Below are positions 8,621-17,421 of a stretch of DNA of 64,000 bases, piece after piece. The DNA lies in NCBI GenBank assembly GCA_963722715.1, contig CAVROA010000015.1, positions 62,001-126,000 of the forward strand, in the 5' to 3' direction. The translations under genes were made by a program, and so were the position numbers. Source of the DNA: DASQGA01 sp963722715 (GTDB taxonomy: Bacteria > Actinomycetota > Thermoleophilia > Gaiellales > Gaiellaceae). The notes beneath the pieces are model-generated. The model saw nothing but the letters and a program-made list of their open reading frames with translations. It searched no databases and was not told the origin of the DNA. The stretch's first letter is position 1, and each line of letters begins with the position of its first letter.

Positions 8621-9439
8621 CTAGCGGCTTCCGCCCTTGGACGCCTCGAGGAAGGTCGCGAGTGCGTCGTACTGTTCGTCCGTGAACGTGGTGAAGGGCG
8701 GCATTGCCGACCCAGGAGACTTGGACTGCGGGTTCTTCAGGTGGTCGATCTGCCATTGCTTGCCGCGGCCCTTCGTCCCTTCGTCACTCAGATCCGGTGC
8801 GCCGAGGTTGGAGCTCCCGTCGCCGAGATAGGTATGGCAGTTCATGCAGCCGGACTCCGCGAAGAGGCCTGCGCCCGCGACCGCCTGCTTGTCGTCGGCG
8901 AAGCCCTGCTCCTGCGCCCACCTGGGCACGTTCTGGATGTTCTCGCTTGCGAGCGACTCCTTGGCGGTCGCACCTTTGTAGGTGAGGATCCCCATCGAGG
9001 CGATCACGAGGAGGGCCGCGACGACGGCCACGGGACGACGGTTCAACCGTCGCTCGCGGTGCCTGTCGAGGAACGGCAGCGCGAAGAGCAGGATCATGAG
9101 GATGGTCGGGATCCCGATCGTGCCGAGGATCACGGACTCCGGCCACTTGAAGATCCTGAGGAGGTAGAAGAGAAAGTAGAAGTACCAGTCGGGCCGCGGC
9201 ACGAAGGACGTTGTCCCCGGATCGGCCTTTTCTTCGTAGCGCGGACCGAGGAGGCCGGCGTCTCCCGCCTCCTCCCCGGAGGTGAAGTACCAGATGCAGG
9301 CCAGCCCAACGATGACGCAGACCACGACCATGCTCATCACGGTGTCGTGGAACATGGCGTGCGGGAAGAACGGCTTCCCGCGCCTTTCGACGTCCTCCTT
9401 GTAGCGCTTGAACTGCTCCTTCTGGTCGGACGAGCTCAC
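8621..9439 (-). CDS. qcrC: Menaquinol:cytochrome c reductase, subunit IV/cytochrome c fusion (QcrC)
   Basis: A 272-residue protein. Residues 30-150 carry three or four membrane segments homologous to b6f subunit IV, including the quinol-oxidation motif as PDWY (83-86) instead of PEWY. Residues 180-272 form a c-type cytochrome with one heme motif CMNCH (198-202) and a later Met-containing SAMPPF. This arrangement is the Bacillus QcrC type, not the diheme QcrC plus full-length QcrB of mycobacteria. The GTG start overlaps the qcrB stop (GTGA); a 41-codon upstream extension is rejected. Confidence 0.9.
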   Translation of the reverse strand: MSSSDQKEQFKRYKEDVERRGKPFFPHAMFHDTVMSMVVVCVIVGLACIWYFTSGEEAGDAGLLGPRYEEKADPGTTSFVPRPDWYFYFLFYLLRIFKWPESVILGTIGIPTILMILLFALPFLDRHRERRLNRRPVAVVAALLVIASMGILTYKGATAKESLASENIQNVPRWAQEQGFADDKQAVAGAGLFAESGCMNCHTYLGDGSSNLGAPDLSDEGTKGRGKQWQIDHLKNPQSKSPGSAMPPFTTFTDEQYDALATFLEASKGGSR

Positions 9440-10254
9440 CGGTCGACCTTCCGGCCGCCAGGAGTCGTCTTGCCGTTCCCGCGCGGCGCCGGCGACACGA
9501 GACCGGAACGGGCAGGCCGGTCGTTCGTCGGCTCCTCGTACCCGCCGGCGCTCTCGGTCCACGGAGGCGCCGTGACCCCGAGCCGAATGACCAGGTAGAG
9601 ATGGAGCCCGATCAGGGCAAAGAGCCCGCCGGGTATGAGCAGCATGTGGATCGCGTAGAACCGCGAGAGAGTCTCACTGCCGATCTCGGCGCCTCCGGTC
9701 AGCAGGTTGGCGATGAACGGGCCGGCGATCGGTGCGTTGGCGTTGATGTTCACGCCGACGACGGTCGCCCAGTACGCCGTGTCGTCCCAGGGCAGCAGGT
9801 AGCCGGTGAACCCCTCTCCCATCGCCATCAGGAGGAGGAGTACGCCGATCAGCCAGTTCAGCTCCCGCGGGTACTTGTAGGCGCCGAAAAGGAACACGCG
9901 GCCCATGTGCAGGAAGAGCAGGATGATCATGACGCTGGCGCCCCAGCGGTGCATGCCGCGGACGAGCCAGCCTGCGAACAGGTCGTTCGTGATCATCTGG
10001 ATCGACTCGTAAGCCTCGTCGGGCGACGGCTTGTAGTACATCGCGAGAATCGCGCCGGTAATCGCCTGCACGAGGAATGCGGTCAGCGTCGCGGAGCCGA
10101 GAGTGTGGAACCAGTTCGTCTCCCGCGGAACCTTCCGGAAGAGGAAGTAATTGAGCGCTCCCACCAGCCCCGAGCGCTCCTCGAGCCAGTTCACGGGCGC
10201 CAGGAGCAGCCCCACCAGTTGTTGCTGTCGCTTGGATTTGGGCTTCGTCGCCAT
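9436..10254 (-). CDS. qcrB: Menaquinol:cytochrome c reductase cytochrome b subunit (QcrB, b6-like)
   Basis: A 272-residue cytochrome b with four transmembrane helices, the short b6-like form. The four heme-ligating histidines are H102 and H116 (MHRWGASVMIILLFLH) and H203 and H218 (IHMLLIPGGLFALIGLH), with b6-like spacings. The position where b6f and Bacillus QcrB bind an extra heme through Cys reads FHTLG here, so that cysteine seems absent; this is a by-eye alignment. The start overlaps the Rieske stop (TGATG). It forms one transcription unit with qcrA and qcrC. Confidence 0.93.
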   Translation of the reverse strand: MATKPKSKRQQQLVGLLLAPVNWLEERSGLVGALNYFLFRKVPRETNWFHTLGSATLTAFLVQAITGAILAMYYKPSPDEAYESIQMITNDLFAGWLVRGMHRWGASVMIILLFLHMGRVFLFGAYKYPRELNWLIGVLLLLMAMGEGFTGYLLPWDDTAYWATVVGVNINANAPIAGPFIANLLTGGAEIGSETLSRFYAIHMLLIPGGLFALIGLHLYLVIRLGVTAPPWTESAGGYEEPTNDRPARSGLVSPAPRGNGKTTPGGRKVDR

Positions 10255-11189
10255 CAGTCGATGATCGGGTAGAAGATCTGCTCGGGGCCGTCGACGTGCT
10301 GGCCGGGGTCGGCGAGCTTGTAAGCATGGATCTCCGCGTCAGCGCCGGTCCCCTCGACCTCGCCGACGCTGTACGGCTCCTTCAGCACAAGGTTCCCCTC
10401 GATGATCGCGTAGCTGTAGCGGTCGAGCGACCGAACGGGCGGACCAGCTACTCGCTCGCCTTCGGTGTTGTAGGCGCCGCCGTGACACGGGCAGCCGAAG
10501 CCGGAGGGCTGCGTGGGGGTGAGGACGACCTGACCGCCCTCCGCCTCGACCGACTTCCTCTCCTCGTCCGAGGTCGGGCCCTGGGGCTGGACCGGGCAGC
10601 CGAGATGAACGCAGCGGCTGGAGAGGATCGTGAAGCTCGGCACCTGGTCTACGACGCCGTTGTTCCGTATGTAGGCGGTCCGCAGGCCCACGTCGCCGTA
10701 CTCGTCGCCCTTCGAGTAGAAGGTCGTGATCATGAACTGACCCGTCGGGAAGTTGTCCAGAGGACCGAGATCGACGTCGTCGTAACCCTGGTCAATGAAC
10801 GCCGGGCCGATTGCAAAGCCGACGACGGGGAGGGTTATGACGGCTCCGATCATCGCGCCGATCCCGATCGTCGCACCTTCCAAAAACTTCGAGCGCGGAT
10901 AGCGCGCAGGCTCGTCCTCGGCAGCCAAGGGATCGACGTCGGCGGTCTCCACCTCCGCCGGAGCGGGCGCAGCACGGACACCGCGGGTCGCATCCCGGAT
11001 CCAGAGGGCGCCGAAGACGATCGCCAGGACCGCGCCGACGGCGGCCACGATCCAGCTGACGATGAGACCGATGAGGACGAGGGCTACGCCCGCCGCGAAG
11101 GCGAAGGGCCAGATCGTCGGTGAGGGAAGGTGTGGCTCCTCCTCGTGCCGCTCGACCTCCTCGCGCGGCCGGTCTAGCTCGTCCGCCAC
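10254..11189 (-). CDS. qcrA: Menaquinol:cytochrome c reductase Rieske iron-sulfur subunit (QcrA)
   Basis: A 311-residue membrane-bound Rieske protein. Two membrane segments lie at about 28-64 and a third hydrophobic stretch, following YPRSK, at about 103-130. The cluster-binding motifs are CVHLGC (193-198) and CPCHGG (233-238): ligands C193, H195, C233 and H236, with C198 and C235 placed for the usual disulfide. The three-segment N-terminus resembles actinobacterial QcrA even though QcrB/QcrC are of the split Bacillus type. The GTG start follows AAGGGAG at good spacing. First gene of qcrABC. Confidence 0.94.
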   Translation of the reverse strand: MADELDRPREEVERHEEEPHLPSPTIWPFAFAAGVALVLIGLIVSWIVAAVGAVLAIVFGALWIRDATRGVRAAPAPAEVETADVDPLAAEDEPARYPRSKFLEGATIGIGAMIGAVITLPVVGFAIGPAFIDQGYDDVDLGPLDNFPTGQFMITTFYSKGDEYGDVGLRTAYIRNNGVVDQVPSFTILSSRCVHLGCPVQPQGPTSDEERKSVEAEGGQVVLTPTQPSGFGCPCHGGAYNTEGERVAGPPVRSLDRYSYAIIEGNLVLKEPYSVGEVEGTGADAEIHAYKLADPGQHVDGPEQIFYPIID

Positions 11190-11231
11190 CCAGCTCCCTT
11201 CATCTGCCGTCCGGTGTTACAAGCCAGAGGA

Positions 11232-11260
11232 ATGTTTCTGCTTTTCGTCGCGTCTGTCAA
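11232..11260 (-). promoter_or_regulatory. Candidate sigma-70-type promoter of qcrA
   Basis: On the minus strand a perfect TTGACA (11260-11255) is followed after 17 bases by AAACAT (11237-11232), a weak -10. The qcrA start lies about 45 bases further on. This is the only promoter-like pair seen in the 164-base gap upstream of qcrA; the rest of that gap shows nothing else. Confidence 0.35.
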
Positions 11261-11353
11261 AGACGTAGCTTCTGCCTCAACCCAGGAAAAATTCGGCGGT
11301 TCCGGCCACTGTGCAGCTAGCTTCGGTACGAGCCAGAGGACGGCTCGCCCGCG

Positions 11354-11548
11354 TCACGAACTTCGGGCCAGGGTGCGGGCACGGCGCCGGGCGGCGCGGC
11401 GGTGGCCGAGGTGCCGTGCGAGCTGGCCCAGGGCGATCACGCTCAGGAAGATCAACCCGACCAGGAGCATCGCGACGATGACGTCCCGCCCCTCTTCGGC
11501 CGGGGTCTTCTCGGCCGCGAGGAGGATGGACGACGCGAGCACGCTCAT
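11354..11548 (-). CDS. Small single-span membrane protein
   Basis: A 64-residue protein with one hydrophobic segment (VIVAMLLVGLIFLSVIALG) and a very basic C-terminus (RRAARRRART). It begins 12 bp after the upstream unknown gene and ends just before the qcrA promoter region, so it sits between the heme genes and the reductase on the same strand. No family is recognised. A small assembly or accessory subunit of the bc complex is possible but purely positional. Confidence 0.55.
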   Translation of the reverse strand: MSVLASSILLAAEKTPAEEGRDVIVAMLLVGLIFLSVIALGQLARHLGHRRAARRRARTLARSS

Positions 11549-11560
11549 GCGGCTCTGATC

Positions 11561-12103
11561 TTAGAGCACTCGCTCGGCGTGCAAGCGCAGAGCGTCGGCG
11601 ACGGCTGCTGGGCTTGCCTCTTCGCGGGCCAGACGGGCGAGAGGCTCCGGGTCGCCACGGTCGCGGAGCGCGGCGCGGGCATTCTCGAGGCGGCCATTGG
11701 CACGGCCGAGCGCGGCGGCCGTCGCCGCCCAGGCTTGCGCATCGGCGCCCCCGGGACCAGTCGGCTCGGCGCGCAACTGTGCGCAGAGCGAGATCAGCTC
11801 GGCCAGGTCTGACACGACCCGGACATCCCCGAGCGCCGCAATCCGGACCAGTCCGTGGGCGTACAGGTAGTCGCCGAGCAGAATGCCCGCGTTCCGATCG
11901 TCCGGCTCGAACAGGCGCGACCGGCCGTAGTGAAGGAGGTAGCCCTCGTAGATCGTCTCCAGGCCGAGGGCGTGCCGCTCGTCCGCGAGTCGGGAAAAGA
12001 CCGGCGTCGACTCGCGCTCGTCCGCCGGGCGAAGCGCTCCTGCCCAGAGAGAGCTCTCACTCGCGGCCTCGGCGGCGATGGTTGCCCAGACGTCAGCCGC
12101 CAC
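11561..12103 (-). CDS. Uncharacterised protein between hemL and qcr genes
   Basis: A 180-residue, Ala-rich, probably helical soluble protein. The GTG at 12103 (VAADVWATIAAEA) overlaps the end of hemL by 11 bases and is preferred over upstream in-frame codons that lie inside hemL. The stretch LLGDYLYAHGLVRIAALGD faintly recalls polyprenyl-synthase-like helices, but no Asp-rich motif is present and I do not assign a family. Tight coupling to hemL and the nearby qcr genes suggests a heme or quinone-related role; this is inference only. Confidence 0.6.
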   Translation of the reverse strand: MAADVWATIAAEAASESSLWAGALRPADERESTPVFSRLADERHALGLETIYEGYLLHYGRSRLFEPDDRNAGILLGDYLYAHGLVRIAALGDVRVVSDLAELISLCAQLRAEPTGPGGADAQAWAATAAALGRANGRLENARAALRDRGDPEPLARLAREEASPAAVADALRLHAERVL

Positions 12104-13364
12104 GGAAGAACCCGGCCGCCGCCGCGACGGTCTCCTCGATCTCGGTCGAGCCGTGGGCGGTGGAGAGGAACATGGCCTCGAACTGCGACGGGGCAACATA
12201 GACCCCCGAGTCGAGCAGGTGGCGGAAGAAGGCACCGTAGCGCTCGGTGTCGCTCGCCGAGGCGTCCGCGAAGTTCCGCACTGGTCCCGTTGTGAAGAAG
12301 ACCGTGAGCAGGGAGCCGACTCGCTGTACCGCGCGCCGCGCCTCCTGCGGCCTGGAGGAGACCGCGCTCCAGGTCATCGCCTGACCGCTCGAGTTGCGCG
12401 TAGACCGCCGGATCTCGGAGGCGTCTGAGGGTGACGAGCGCGGCTGCGGTTGCGAGCGGGTTTCCCGAGAGCGTCCCGGCCTGGTAGACGGGGCCAACGG
12501 GCGCCAGTTCGGACATGACGTCGGCCCGGCCACCGAAGGCAGCGAGCGGCAGGCCGCCGCCGACGATCTTCCCGAGCACGGTCAGGTCGGGCGTGACGCC
12601 AAACAGCTCCTGGGCGCCTCCGCGCGCCAACCGAAAGCCCGTGATCACTTCGTCGAAGACGAGCAGCGCTCCGGTGCGGTCGCAGGCCTCGCGAAGCGCT
12701 TCGAGGAACCCTTCAGCGGGCGGGACGACCCCCATGTTCGCGGCAACCGGCTCGACGAGGATGCACGCGAGCTCGTCAGCATGGCGCTCGACGGCAGCGG
12801 CGACCGCGTCGAGGTCGTTGAAGGCGCAGACGACCGTGTCTTCGGTGGCTCCGGCGGGTACGCCCGGGCTGGACGGGATCCCGAGGGTCGCAAGCCCCGA
12901 GCCCGCGCTCGCGAGGAGCGCGTCCGAGTGGCCGTGGTAACAGCCGGAGAACTTCAGGATGCGGTTGCGTCCGGTGAACCCGCGAGCAAGCCGGACGGCG
13001 CTCATCGCGGCCTCCGTCCCGGAGGAGACCAGCCGCACGAGCTCGACGGAGGGAACCGCGTCCACGATCTCCTCGGCGAGCTCGACTTCTCGCTCCGTCG
13101 CGGCGCCGAACGTCGTGCCTTCGCCGCCGCCGCCTGGACCGCCGCGACGACCTCCGGGTCCGCGTGGCCGAAGACGAGCGGCCCCCAGGACATGACCCAA
13201 TCGAGGTAGCGGCGCCCATCGGCGTCCTCGAGGTAGGCCCCCGAAGCGCTCCGGACGAAGAACGGCTCCTCGAGCCCGACCGCACGCATGGCGCGAACCG
13301 GCGAGTTGACCCCGCCGGGGATAACCGCCTCCGCGCGGCCGAAGCGCGTGGTCGCTAGAGCCAC
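12093..13364 (-). CDS. hemL: Glutamate-1-semialdehyde 2,1-aminomutase (two frame breaks)
   Basis: PLP enzyme that makes 5-aminolevulinate in the C5 heme pathway. Segments: AEAVIPGGVNSPVRA to AVQAAAA in the first frame; GTTFGAATEREVELAEEI, FSGCYHGHSDALL, LLVFDEVITGFR and VLGKIVGGGLPLAAFGG (catalytic Lys) in the second; VGSLLTVFFTTGPVRNF to GFFRGG in the third. The breaks fall in the GCG-repeat near 13120 (one base missing) and near 12345 (one base extra). Their sum restores a length of 424 codons including the stop, normal for HemL. The GTG start overlaps the hemB stop. The breaks are probably sequence errors; otherwise the gene would be dead. Confidence 0.85.
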
Positions 13365-14350
13365 CGGGCGACGTCCTTCGCCCAGTAGGTCACGATCACG
13401 TCCGCGCCCGCGCGCTTGATCGCGGTCAGGCTCTCGAGCACGGCCCGGCGCTCGTCGAGCCACCCGTTCGCCGCGGCCGCCTTCAGCATCGCGTACTCAC
13501 CGCTGACGTTGTAGGCGAAGATCGGGACGTCGAAGCGGGCCCGCGCAGCCGCAACCACGTCGAGGTAGGGGAGAGCCGGCTTGAGCATGAGCGCGTCGGC
13601 GCCCTCCGCCAGGTCGAGCTCGCACTCCCGCATCGCCTCGCGGACGTTGGGCGGGTCGAGCTGGTAGCTGCGGCGGTCGCCGAACGACGGCGCCGAGCCC
13701 GCCGCCTCGCGGAAGGGGCCGTAGAACGCCGAGGCGTACTTGGCCGCGTACGACACGATCGGAAGGTTCTCGAACCCCTCTCCGTCGAGCGCGGCCCTGA
13801 TGGCGCCGACCCGGCCGTCCATCATGTCGCTCGGCGCGATCACGTCCGCACCCGCCTCCGCGTGGCTCACGGCCGTCCGGGCAAGCAGATCCAGGGAGAG
13901 GTCGTTCACGATCTCCCCGTCCTCGACGACTCCGCAATGGCCGTGCGAGGTGTATTCGCACAGGCAAACGTCGGTGACGAGGACCAGCTCCGGAACGCGC
14001 TCGCGAAGCGCGCGCAGGGCACGCTGCACGATCCCGTGATCGTCCCAGGCGCCGGACCCCTCTTCATCCTTCGACTCCGGGATCCCGAAGAGGAGGACAG
14101 CCCGGACGCCGAGCGCGTGCGACTCCTCGGCCTCGTCGCAGAGGCGGTCGACGGAGCGCTGCACGATCGCATCCAGCCCCTCGAGCTGGTTCTCGACGCC
14201 TTCGCCCGGGCAGACGAAAAGCGGGTACACGAGGTCTGCGACGTCGAGCCTCGTCTCCTGCACGAGCTCGCGGAGCGCCGCCGTCCGGCGGAAGCGTCGG
14301 AGGCGAGTGACGGGGAACGTGCTGCCGGTCGGCCTGTCGGCGGTGCTCAC
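13355..14350 (-). CDS. hemB: Delta-aminolevulinic acid dehydratase (porphobilinogen synthase)
   Basis: A 331-residue enzyme condensing two 5-aminolevulinates to porphobilinogen, the step after hemL. The sequence shows the zinc-type cysteine motif DVCLCEYTSHGHCG, the SDMMDGRVGAIR loop, and two active-site lysines in AAKYASAFYGPFRE and ALMLKPALPYLD. The GTG start at 14350 overlaps the permease stop (GTGA) and is preferred to a longer reading that would run through the permease 3' end. hemB and hemL overlap by 10 bases. Confidence 0.94.
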   Translation of the reverse strand: MSTADRPTGSTFPVTRLRRFRRTAALRELVQETRLDVADLVYPLFVCPGEGVENQLEGLDAIVQRSVDRLCDEAEESHALGVRAVLLFGIPESKDEEGSGAWDDHGIVQRALRALRERVPELVLVTDVCLCEYTSHGHCGVVEDGEIVNDLSLDLLARTAVSHAEAGADVIAPSDMMDGRVGAIRAALDGEGFENLPIVSYAAKYASAFYGPFREAAGSAPSFGDRRSYQLDPPNVREAMRECELDLAEGADALMLKPALPYLDVVAAARARFDVPIFAYNVSGEYAMLKAAAANGWLDERRAVLESLTAIKRAGADVIVTYWAKDVARWL

Positions 14351-15698
14351 GTCAGCAATCTTCGCACGCCGAGCCGGGCTGCGGCGGCAAAGACGGCCAG
14401 CAGGCCGCAGAGCCACGCGGCCTCGCGCGCAACCGTGCCCCAGGGGCTGACGGTCGTAGAGGGAGGATTCGAAGAGTCGCACCGAGTGCGCGAACGGGAA
14501 CGCATTCGACACCCAGGCCGCGGGCGCGACCGACGCCTCGGGGAGGAAGCCGAGGAGGACGATCGGCAGTGCGACCAGGAGGGCGACGCAGGGAAGCGGT
14601 TCGCGCCTCGCGCGCCAGGACGCCCAGGAAGACGCCGAAGGCACCGAACGCGGCTCCCCCGAGCACCAGCCCGAGGGCGAGGAGCGGCAGGCGGCCCCAC
14701 GGCTGCCCGCTCACACCTCCAAGGGCCAACGCGGCCGAGAAGACGAGGGCGAGGGCAAGGCCGAAGACAAGGCCGAGGAGCGCCGCGAGCCCGATCTTTT
14801 CCGCGATCAGCTCCCCGAGCCGCACGAGGCCGCGCGTCAACCTGCCGATCACGTTCTCGTCCCGCTCAGCCGCGATCCCTGCGGCGGCGATGAGGATGCA
14901 GAGGAACGCGAGTGTGAGCGCGAGCGCATACGCCTGGACCTGCGCCGTCAGGAGGAAGCCGCGCCTCGCTTCGTCCTCGAAGCGAAGCTCGATCGGGTTC
15001 GCGACCGCTCGGAGCGAAGCGCCGCTCTGCTCGAGCGCGAGCAGCGCCTCACGCACGAAGTCGCGGAGCTCTCTCGCCTTGGCGGCGATCTCCGGATCGT
15101 CGGTTTCGGCCTCGATCTCCGCGAGGATCTCACCCGCCTGCTGGAGGCCCACGATCGAGACGTCGTCTCCGAGGAAGCTGCCCTCGCCGCCCTTTCGGAT
15201 CAGGTCGACGTACTCGAGGTTGGCCTCGATGTAGGACTTCTGGAGCAATCGGTTCAGGTTGAAGACGAGCGCCTCGGTCTGCCGTTCGACGCGGCCGGAA
15301 AGCCCGCCGCGGGTCGCTCGCAGGATCAGCGTCGGGCTCTGCACCATCCCGCGCAGGCGCGACGCGAACCCGCTCGGGACGATGATCTGCGCAACGACCT
15401 CACCGTTGGCGAGCCGGTGGTCTGCCTCCTCCTGGGAGAGCGGGATGAGATCGACCTCCGCCCGCACCTGGCGAAGCACCTGGTCGACGTTGAACTTCTC
15501 GCCACCGACCGAGAGGACCTCCGGCAGCCCGTCGAGGTCGACGAAGGCCACCCGAGGGCGGTCGTTCGCAAAGCGCGCCACGAGCCCGACCAGGAGCGCG
15601 ATCGCCAGCGGGTAGAGAACCAGGGCGGCGAGCAGGAACGGGGAGCGCCTGAGGATGCGGACGTCCTTTCCGAGCAGGACTCCGATCCGCGAGATCAC
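14347..15698 (-). CDS. ABC transporter permease, ABC-2/NatB-like (two frame breaks)
   Basis: One N-terminal membrane segment (LLAALVLYPLAIALLVGLV), a large extracytoplasmic domain of about 200 residues, then a cluster of membrane segments (AYALALTLAFLCILIAAAG and onward). This is the topology of ABC-2 exporter permeases. After GVLAREARTAS the frame breaks near 14600 and continues as VALLVALPIVLLGFLPEAS. It breaks again near 14450 and continues as SPWGTVAREAAW to VRRLLT. The span is 3n+2 bases, fitting two single-base insertions. The partner ATPase is directly upstream with a 4-bp overlap, and hemB follows with GTGA. Substrate unknown. Confidence 0.75.
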
Positions 15699-16345
15699 GC
15701 GAAGACGTCCGCTTCAGGCGAGCTCTTGTATTCCGCGATCGGGCCGTCGAAGACGAGCTCCCCACCGAGCAGGACGGCCACCCGGTCTGCGACCCGCTCG
15801 AGCTCTTCGAGGTTCTGCGTCGCAAAGACGACGGCGCCCCCCCGCTCCCGAACGTCGGAGGCGACGGCCCAGAGTGCATGGCGTTGCGTCGGATCGAGAG
15901 CCGCCGTCGGCTCGTCCAGAAGAAGCAGGTCCGGCTCTCCAAGCAGGGCGATCGCCAGATTCAATCGCTGTTGGTTCCCGCCCGAGAGCTCCGCCGCGGG
16001 CTTCCGGTCGTCGGGGAGCGCCACCAGCGTGAGGAGCCTCTCGACGGCTGCAGGCACCTCGGCAACGCCCTCCAGCTTTGCGAACAGGACGAGGTTCTCC
16101 CGCGCCGAGAGCCGCCCGTAGAGGCCGGCGCGCTGCGGAACCCAGCCGATCCGCGGCGGAGGGTCGGCCGCAGTTACACGGCCGTTGCTCGGGGCGAGTG
16201 CGCCGGCGAGGATGGCGAGCAGCGTCGACTTGCCGGCACCGTTCGGGCCGATCAGTGCGAGGGTCTCGCCGGCCCTCACCTGGATGCTCGTCGGAGCCAG
16301 AGCGACCTGGGACCCGAAGCGACGCGAGACCCCGTCTGCTGCCAA
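15695..16345 (-). CDS. ABC transporter ATP-binding protein
   Basis: A 216-residue nucleotide-binding subunit: Walker A GPNGAGKST, Q-loop at IGWVPQRAGLYGRLSAREN, signature LSGGNQQRLNLAIALLG, Walker B LLLLDEPTAALD, and a switch region where the usual His reads FATQNLEEL, so the H-loop histidine appears replaced by Gln. The start is placed at TTG 16345 because an in-frame stop lies only about 11 codons upstream; CTG is an alternative. It pairs with the overlapping permease. Confidence 0.88.
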   Translation of the reverse strand: MAADGVSRRFGSQVALAPTSIQVRAGETLALIGPNGAGKSTLLAILAGALAPSNGRVTAADPPPRIGWVPQRAGLYGRLSARENLVLFAKLEGVAEVPAAVERLLTLVALPDDRKPAAELSGGNQQRLNLAIALLGEPDLLLLDEPTAALDPTQRHALWAVASDVRERGGAVVFATQNLEELERVADRVAVLLGGELVFDGPIAEYKSSPEADVFA

Positions 16346-16425
16346 AAGGGCGGTCGTCAGCGTCCGCCGTGCCTGTCAGGCTTGTATCCGACGACGGCGA
16401 TCACGCCGGCGGCCACTGTAGCAGC

Positions 16426-17421
16426 GTGCCGGTGACCGGACTTTACGACCACCAGCGAGAAACGCCTGCAAGCAGGCCGAATGCCGCCACCTCGCGCCCG
16501 GATGCGTGGGACTGGTGGAACGACGTGGACGGCGCACTGGCGCTTCAACCCGAGCTCTCGGCCGCGCCCGCGGGGACGCCGGGAGGCCGGTCGAAATTGA
16601 AAGAGCTCCGGACCTCCGGTACCGTGCCGCGGATGGCCTGGCCCCAAGCCCCAGGGCTTGCCACCCGTGTCGCCCAACGGGATCAGGCGCGCCTGAGAGC
16701 CCGCCGTGCACGGCGGATCGCAGCACTCCTAGTCGTCGCAGGCGTCTGTGTGGTGACCCTTCTCCTGACCGCCTTCGGTACCGGTGGTGCGACGCTTGCC
16801 ACCGCCACCGGCCCGGCTCCGGCCGGGCGGCTGCTGCCTTCGGGCCCACCGCAGCCGCAGGTCGTGGCGCTCAGAGACACTCTCCGCGTCCAGCTTCCCA
16901 TCGCGCAGGGACGTGTGACCGCTATCGGCTACCACGCGTCCGGGGCCGGCGCCCTGGCCCTGGAGCCGGTCGGAACCCAGGCGAACGCAGGCCTCTTCGG
17001 CCGCCTCGTCCACCGCCTGCTGGGCGATTCGAGCTCCGGGCTTCGCTACTACCTCGTCGAGGGCGGCGTCGGCCCGCAGACCAGCGGCCTCGATGTGGGC
17101 GCACCCGTCGACACGGACGTCTACGCGCCCGTCGACGGGACGATCATCGCGATCTCGGACCAGATCGTGAACGGCAAGCGGTTCGGCGTCCGAATCGACC
17201 TGCAGCCGTCGGGCAACCCGGGGTACGTCGTCACCGTCGAGAACCTCCGGGCCGATCCGTCTTTGAACGTCGGCACGACGGTGTCGGCGGCGCGGTCGAA
17301 GATCGGCCGCGTCATCGACCTCTCCTCCGTCGAGCGTGCCGGGCTCGCGCGCTTCACGCAGGACCGCGGCCAGCACGTTCACATCGAGGTGCACGCCGCC
17401 GCCTCGCTGATGAGTCCCTGA
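16426..17421 (+). CDS. Membrane-anchored M23-like (LytM) protein with degenerate active site
   Basis: About 331 residues: a polar N-terminal region with WDWWNDVDGALAL, a basic stretch, one membrane segment (IAALLVVAGVCVVTLLLTAF), a linker, then an M23/lysostaphin-like domain (GLDVGAPVDTDVYAPVDG, ending in HVHIEVH). Active M23 peptidases carry HxGxD; here the equivalent reads TSGLD, so one zinc ligand is missing while the final HxH is kept. Regulation of a cell-wall amidase, as for other degenerate LytM proteins, is inferred. Start uncertain (GTG 16426 or 16432). The stop codon abuts a repeat element. Confidence 0.7.
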   Translation: MPVTGLYDHQRETPASRPNAATSRPDAWDWWNDVDGALALQPELSAAPAGTPGGRSKLKELRTSGTVPRMAWPQAPGLATRVAQRDQARLRARRARRIAALLVVAGVCVVTLLLTAFGTGGATLATATGPAPAGRLLPSGPPQPQVVALRDTLRVQLPIAQGRVTAIGYHASGAGALALEPVGTQANAGLFGRLVHRLLGDSSSGLRYYLVEGGVGPQTSGLDVGAPVDTDVYAPVDGTIIAISDQIVNGKRFGVRIDLQPSGNPGYVVTVENLRADPSLNVGTTVSAARSKIGRVIDLSSVERAGLARFTQDRGQHVHIEVHAAASLMSP

